Source: Chara braunii (taxonomy: Eukaryota > Streptophyta > Charophyceae > Charales > Characeae). From it: 31,815 nt of DNA. Shown in pieces: positions 29,474-31,815 of the stretch (position 1 is its first letter; every line of letters begins with the position of its first letter). The position numbers were made by a program, and so were the translations under genes. The DNA lies in the NCBI GenBank assembly GCA_003427395.1, contig BFEA01000131.1:2125785-2157599 (forward strand). Direction: 5' to 3'. The notes below the pieces were generated by a model. That model saw nothing but the letters and a program-made list of their open reading frames with translations, did no database searches and had not been told where the DNA came from.

Positions 29474-29527
29474 CCGATTGATGGGAGCCTGGTAATCAGT
29501 AGGTGGCTAGAGTACGGGGACTCTTAA

Positions 29528-30012
29528 GACATAGTCGGTTAGCAGGAGCCATTCTGGGGTCTGGTGGGGCACGGACGAACGACCCACCCGCCCCAGTCGG
29601 TAACAGGGTTAGGAATGGCGGAGTTGAGGGTAGGTAGGAGTAGTTAGGCATTTATCCCCGAACCAGGACAGGTCTCTGTTCGGACCGCGGGAGGTCACAT
29701 AGGGGTGGGGGGTGGTAGAGTGTCACGGGTACTGGGAACTGGGGTAGTTCCAACCATCCGTTGTGGGCCAGTATCAGGCAAGGTTAGGCCTTCCCGAAAC
29801 AGTTAGGGATCTGGGGCGGGAGTAGGTCCTTGAGATAGGCAAGTGAGAAGTAGGGCTCGTAAAGGTGGATCCTTGGGCGAGTTCGCTAGCGAATGTTTGG
29901 TTCCACTGCTGTGGATGCTAGCGTGGCTGTTTGAATTTAGGAAATAAGGGAGGAGATTCTTTCAGTGGCTAGGAGTTGTAGGAGCTCGGTTCTGTGGGGG
30001 AATGTAGAATGA
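29528..30012 (+). other. LINE-B 3' UTR, proximal part
   Basis: G-rich, gene-free sequence between the ORF2 stop and the first family-D MITE. The UTR resumes at 30421-30481 and 30885-30953, and the pieces join cleanly when the MITEs are removed. No regulatory element is recognisable. Confidence 0.7.
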
Positions 30013-30420
30013 GGGCCTCGGCACACCACTCTTGAAACGGGGAATTTTTTCAAGAGCTGTCAGACTTTCACAAGAGTTTGGTTTTCAAGAGTTTCCGGCC
30101 CCTCGCCACACAGCACTCTCGAAAGGGCGATGGTGTTGGACAACCGATGAAAAACGACAGTCGTACAACTTTGTTTTTTCCGAATGGCGTCAGGATAACG
30201 GCCTGACAACTCTCGAAAATCGAAAGTCCCTCAAGGGTTCGGCCAAGGACGCTTGAGAACGCACGAGTTGCAGGCTGGGGTTTCCCATCTTTCGAGAGCT
30301 GCTCTTGAAAGGGTTTCAAGAGCTGCTCTGACAGCCCTTGACTGCCCCAAGTTTCGAGAGGCTGTGTGGCGATGCACCAACTCTTGAAAACGAGTTTTGA
30401 AGAGTGGTGTGGCGAGGCCC
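30013..30420 (+). mobile_element. Family-D MITE, copy D2 (408 bp, TSD TGA)
   Basis: It begins GGGCCTCGGCACACCACT and ends GTGGTGTGGCGAGGCCC. TGA flanks it (30010-30012 and 30421-30423). The interior is collinear with D1, including CCTCGCCACACAGCACTCTC and GGCGTCAGGATAACGGCC. It lies in the LINE-B 3' UTR. Confidence 0.92.
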
Positions 30421-30481
30421 TGACTGTGGTTACTGTGAAAGATGCTACCAGAAGCCAAATCGGCTGATGCTGCCGAGATAA

Positions 30482-30884
30482 GGACCTCGCCACACCACTC
30501 TTGAAACCCGGTTTTCAAGAGTTGGAGCCGTCGCCACACAGCCACTTGAGAGTTGTGGCCCGAAAACTCTTTCGAGAGTTGTCAGAACCTCGTTTCGAGA
30601 GTAGCTCTCGAAACTCCTAAACGCCCAGCCTGAAGCACCGCGCTTTTCAAGCTTTCTCCCGAGGGCACTCGAAGGACTCTCGATTTTCGAGAGCTGTCGG
30701 TCCCTTATCCTGACGCCATTCGGAAAAAACAAAGCTGCACGACTGTCGTTTTCCATCGTTACACCATCGCCCTTTCGAGAGTGCTGTGTGGCGAAGGCGC
30801 CTCAACTCTCGAAAACCCGACTCTCGAAAAAGTCTGACAGATCTTGAAAAATTTCCCCATTTCGAGAGTGGTGTGGGGAGGCCC
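30482..30884 (-). mobile_element. Family-D MITE, copy D3 (403 bp, inverted, TSD TAA)
   Basis: The ends are GGACCTCGCCACACCACT and the complement of GGGCCTCCCCACACCACT. TAA flanks it (30479-30481 and 30885-30887). The interior runs opposite to D2, seen in GGCCATTATCC-type blocks such as TTATCCTGACGCCATTCGG and CACCATCGCCCTTTCGAGAG. D2 and D3 are 61 bases apart and could pair as an inverted repeat in a transcript. Confidence 0.92.
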
Positions 30885-30953
30885 TAACTCGGGGTTGATT
30901 TGTGAGGTCCCCGGCCTCTTTTCGATGATATTGATAATCAATAAGTGAAGGTT

Positions 30954-30975
30954 AAAAAAAAAAGAAAAAAAAAAA
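30954..30975 (+). other. Poly(A) tail of LINE-B
   Basis: An A-rich run interrupted by one G follows a GATAATCAATAAG sequence that resembles a polyadenylation context. It marks the 3' end of LINE-B. LINE-C ends the same way at 23332-23341. Confidence 0.75.
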
Positions 30976-30976
30976 G

Positions 30977-31066
30977 AGAGTGAATCGTCCGCTAGAAATC
31001 GAAAGATACAACGTTATGTAATGAGTTTTGTCTTTTGTGCATGTCGAGAGTAGAGGAGCGAGGCCC
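30977..31066 (+). mobile_element. Family-D mini-MITE M7, 5'-truncated
   Basis: Diverged interior (GTGAATCGTCCGCTAGAA, then GTTTTGTCTTTTGTGCATG) leads to the right terminus GAGGAGCGAGGCCC at 31066. The left TIR is missing, and the copy begins directly after the LINE-B A-run. Confidence 0.6.
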
Positions 31067-31085
31067 TATGCCCATAGTGCTATAC

Positions 31086-31209
31086 GTGCCTCGCTCCGCC
31101 ACTCACCAGAATGTGCAAAAACGACAATGAATATTGACCTAGAACATGGGGAAATACACGACAATAGTTTTTGTCTTTCGTGCATGTGGTGAGTGGTGGA
31201 GCGAGGCCC
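31086..31209 (+). mobile_element. Family-D mini-MITE M6, variant TIR (124 bp)
   Basis: The TIRs are GTGCCTCGCTCCGCCACTCA and the complement of GAGTGGTGGAGCGAGGCCC, a variant subfamily (CGCTCC in place of CGCCACAC). Flanks TAC and TAT match in two of three bases, consistent with a mutated target duplication. The interior resembles M4 (TTTTTGTCTTTCGTGCATG). Confidence 0.7.
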
Positions 31210-31230
31210 TATATGTCAGTGTAATTCATA

Positions 31231-31331
31231 GGGCCTCGCCACACCGCTCTCGAAATGTGAAAAAGACAAAAATGTGGCGGCGGGAAGTTCATTCTCCTTT
31301 TGCACATTTCGAGAGTGGTGTGGCGATGCCC
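31231..31331 (+). mobile_element. Family-D mini-MITE M5 (101 bp, TSD ATA)
   Basis: It begins GGGCCTCGCCACACCGCTCT and ends GAGAGTGGTGTGGCGATGCCC. ATA flanks it (31228-31230 and 31332-31334). The interior is a shortened version of M1, with AATGTGAAAAAGACAAAAATG in common. Confidence 0.88.
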
Positions 31332-31334
31332 ATA

Positions 31335-31815
31335 CCGGTGAGACGTCTGTCCCGTTCCGGCACGGCATGACTTCGATTGTTGTCAGAGCATACTCACGAG
31401 TTTCGTGGATGCATCTCGCCGAGATTGCAGCTGCTCGTTCGTGCATCTGACCGCAACTGCGTCCAGAACGGTTAAGCAAGTCCTGGCTGTGCGAGTTTGC
31501 CCTAACATGCATGCGGTACACTGTACCATCATCCAGCCCCACCGTAGGGCGCCCGTGCGCTCGTTTTCGTTAGCTCGGCGCTACTACTAACGGGCCTCGT
31601 TGCACCACTCGCCATCAGGCAAGATTTGGAATGCAATCGACAGCCCTGTTGTCCAGATGCAGTCAAAGTCTTGGCCGATGGTGAGGGCGCTACAACAGGG
31701 CTGAGAATCGGGCCAACTGTGCGAGTAGCTGCTGAACACTACAACTTAGAAAAAAAAAAAGAAAAAAAACACTACAACAATCTGTGATGCTCTGGACCGC
31801 CAATCGGGAAGTCAT
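31335..31815. other. Unassigned right end of window
   Basis: No gene is visible. The segment 31440-31496 resembles 21975-22043. A 12-bp inverted pair CAGCCCTGTTGT / ACAACAGGGCTG lies at 31641-31652 and 31692-31703. An 11-bp direct repeat AACACTACAAC flanks an A-rich stretch (31735-31745 and 31768-31778). Confidence 0.5.

Larger units (their letters stand above)
24257..29527 (+). pseudogene. LINE-B ORF2: APE endonuclease, reverse transcriptase, zf-RVT
   Basis: From ATG 24257: endonuclease with DVILIQETK, RGGVAMLIHK, VYAPNKPGE, GDWNAV and an intact catalytic ISDHK. Reverse transcriptase (25840-26420) with LLFKKGK, LLDLEKAYDRVNW, RQGCPLAPPLFVL and LADDL. A zf-RVT domain (28410-28600) with CDRC-x8-H-x4-C. 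A C-terminal segment LWVIWLDKNALRFKG ends at TAA 29525 once the MITE is removed. In-frame stops include 24341, 24766, 24832, 24997, 25120, 25968, 26685, 27538 and 28641. Frameshifts lie near 24440, 25880 and 28150. Most stops are one C-to-T or G-to-A change from Arg, Trp or Gln codons. It is non-functional. Confidence 0.93.
23342..30975 (+). mobile_element. LINE-B, L1-type retrotransposon, heavily decayed and invaded
   Basis: It starts at or just after the poly(A) of LINE-C and ends in its own A-rich tail (30954-30975). It carries an ORF1 remnant, a full-length but broken ORF2 (EN, RT, zf-RVT, C-terminal domain, 24257-29527) and a long 3' UTR. Inserted into it are a SINE (23378-23811), a MULE-like element (26972-27446), a family-C MITE (28952-29473) and two family-D MITEs (30013-30420, 30482-30884). 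Several of these insertions can be reversed exactly by reading frame. The exact 5' end is uncertain. Confidence 0.9.

Overview
No host protein-coding gene can be supported anywhere in this window. It is a eukaryotic, repeat-dominated intergenic region built almost entirely of transposable elements (TEs), their broken relics and microsatellites. The LINEs are of the plant L1 type: a gag-like ORF1 with a zinc knuckle, an APE-type endonuclease, a reverse transcriptase and a zf-RVT zinc-binding tail. Together with CHG-compatible mutation decay and Tourist-like MITEs, this suggests a streptophyte (land plant or charophyte alga) with a large genome. That assignment is inference; nothing in the window fixes the species.

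Layout. 1-6520: two diverged copies of a ~0.95 kb dispersed repeat (repeat A), each beginning with a (CT)n tract, surround a tandem-duplicated block and an LTR-like repeat (repeat B, copy 1). That LTR-like repeat is split by a 521-bp MITE (family C). 6521-9442: unassigned sequence with a cluster of small hairpins, one full-length family-D MITE, and a long foldback. 9448-17739: LINE-A, with ORF1, a downstream same-frame extension and ORF2 (EN-RT). It is broken by a 49-bp duplication, internal stops, a frameshift and a family-C MITE. 17740-19200: microsatellites and homopolymers. 19398-20905: a tRNA-derived SINE relic, a 196-bp tandem duplication and repeat B copy 2. 21010-21047: an exact back-to-back pair of Nextera (Tn5 mosaic-end) adapters, so the assembly is chimeric here. 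22030-23341: the 3' end of a third LINE, carrying two MITEs in its 3' UTR. 23342-30975: LINE-B, a heavily mutated element invaded by a SINE, a 475-bp element with a 9-bp target duplication, a family-C MITE and two family-D MITEs. 30977-31334: a cluster of family-D mini-elements. The rest is unassigned.

The most informative result is that several insertions can be read to the base, because removing the element plus one target-site copy restores either an open LINE reading frame or alignment with a second repeat copy. This defines (i) family C, TIR CAACAGAAAAATTYCCCA with variable 2-bp TSDs (TG, AA, CC); (ii) family D, TIR GGGCCTCGCCACACCACT with 3-bp TSDs (TTA, TTG, TGA, TAA, TAG, ATA), PIF/Harbinger-like; (iii) a MULE-like insertion with TSD GGCAGGTAC; and (iv) a SINE with Pol III A and B boxes, a 3' T-run and a 13-bp TSD. 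None encodes its own transposase or reverse transcriptase here, so each would depend on an autonomous partner elsewhere. The SINE could be mobilised by LINEs such as those in the window.
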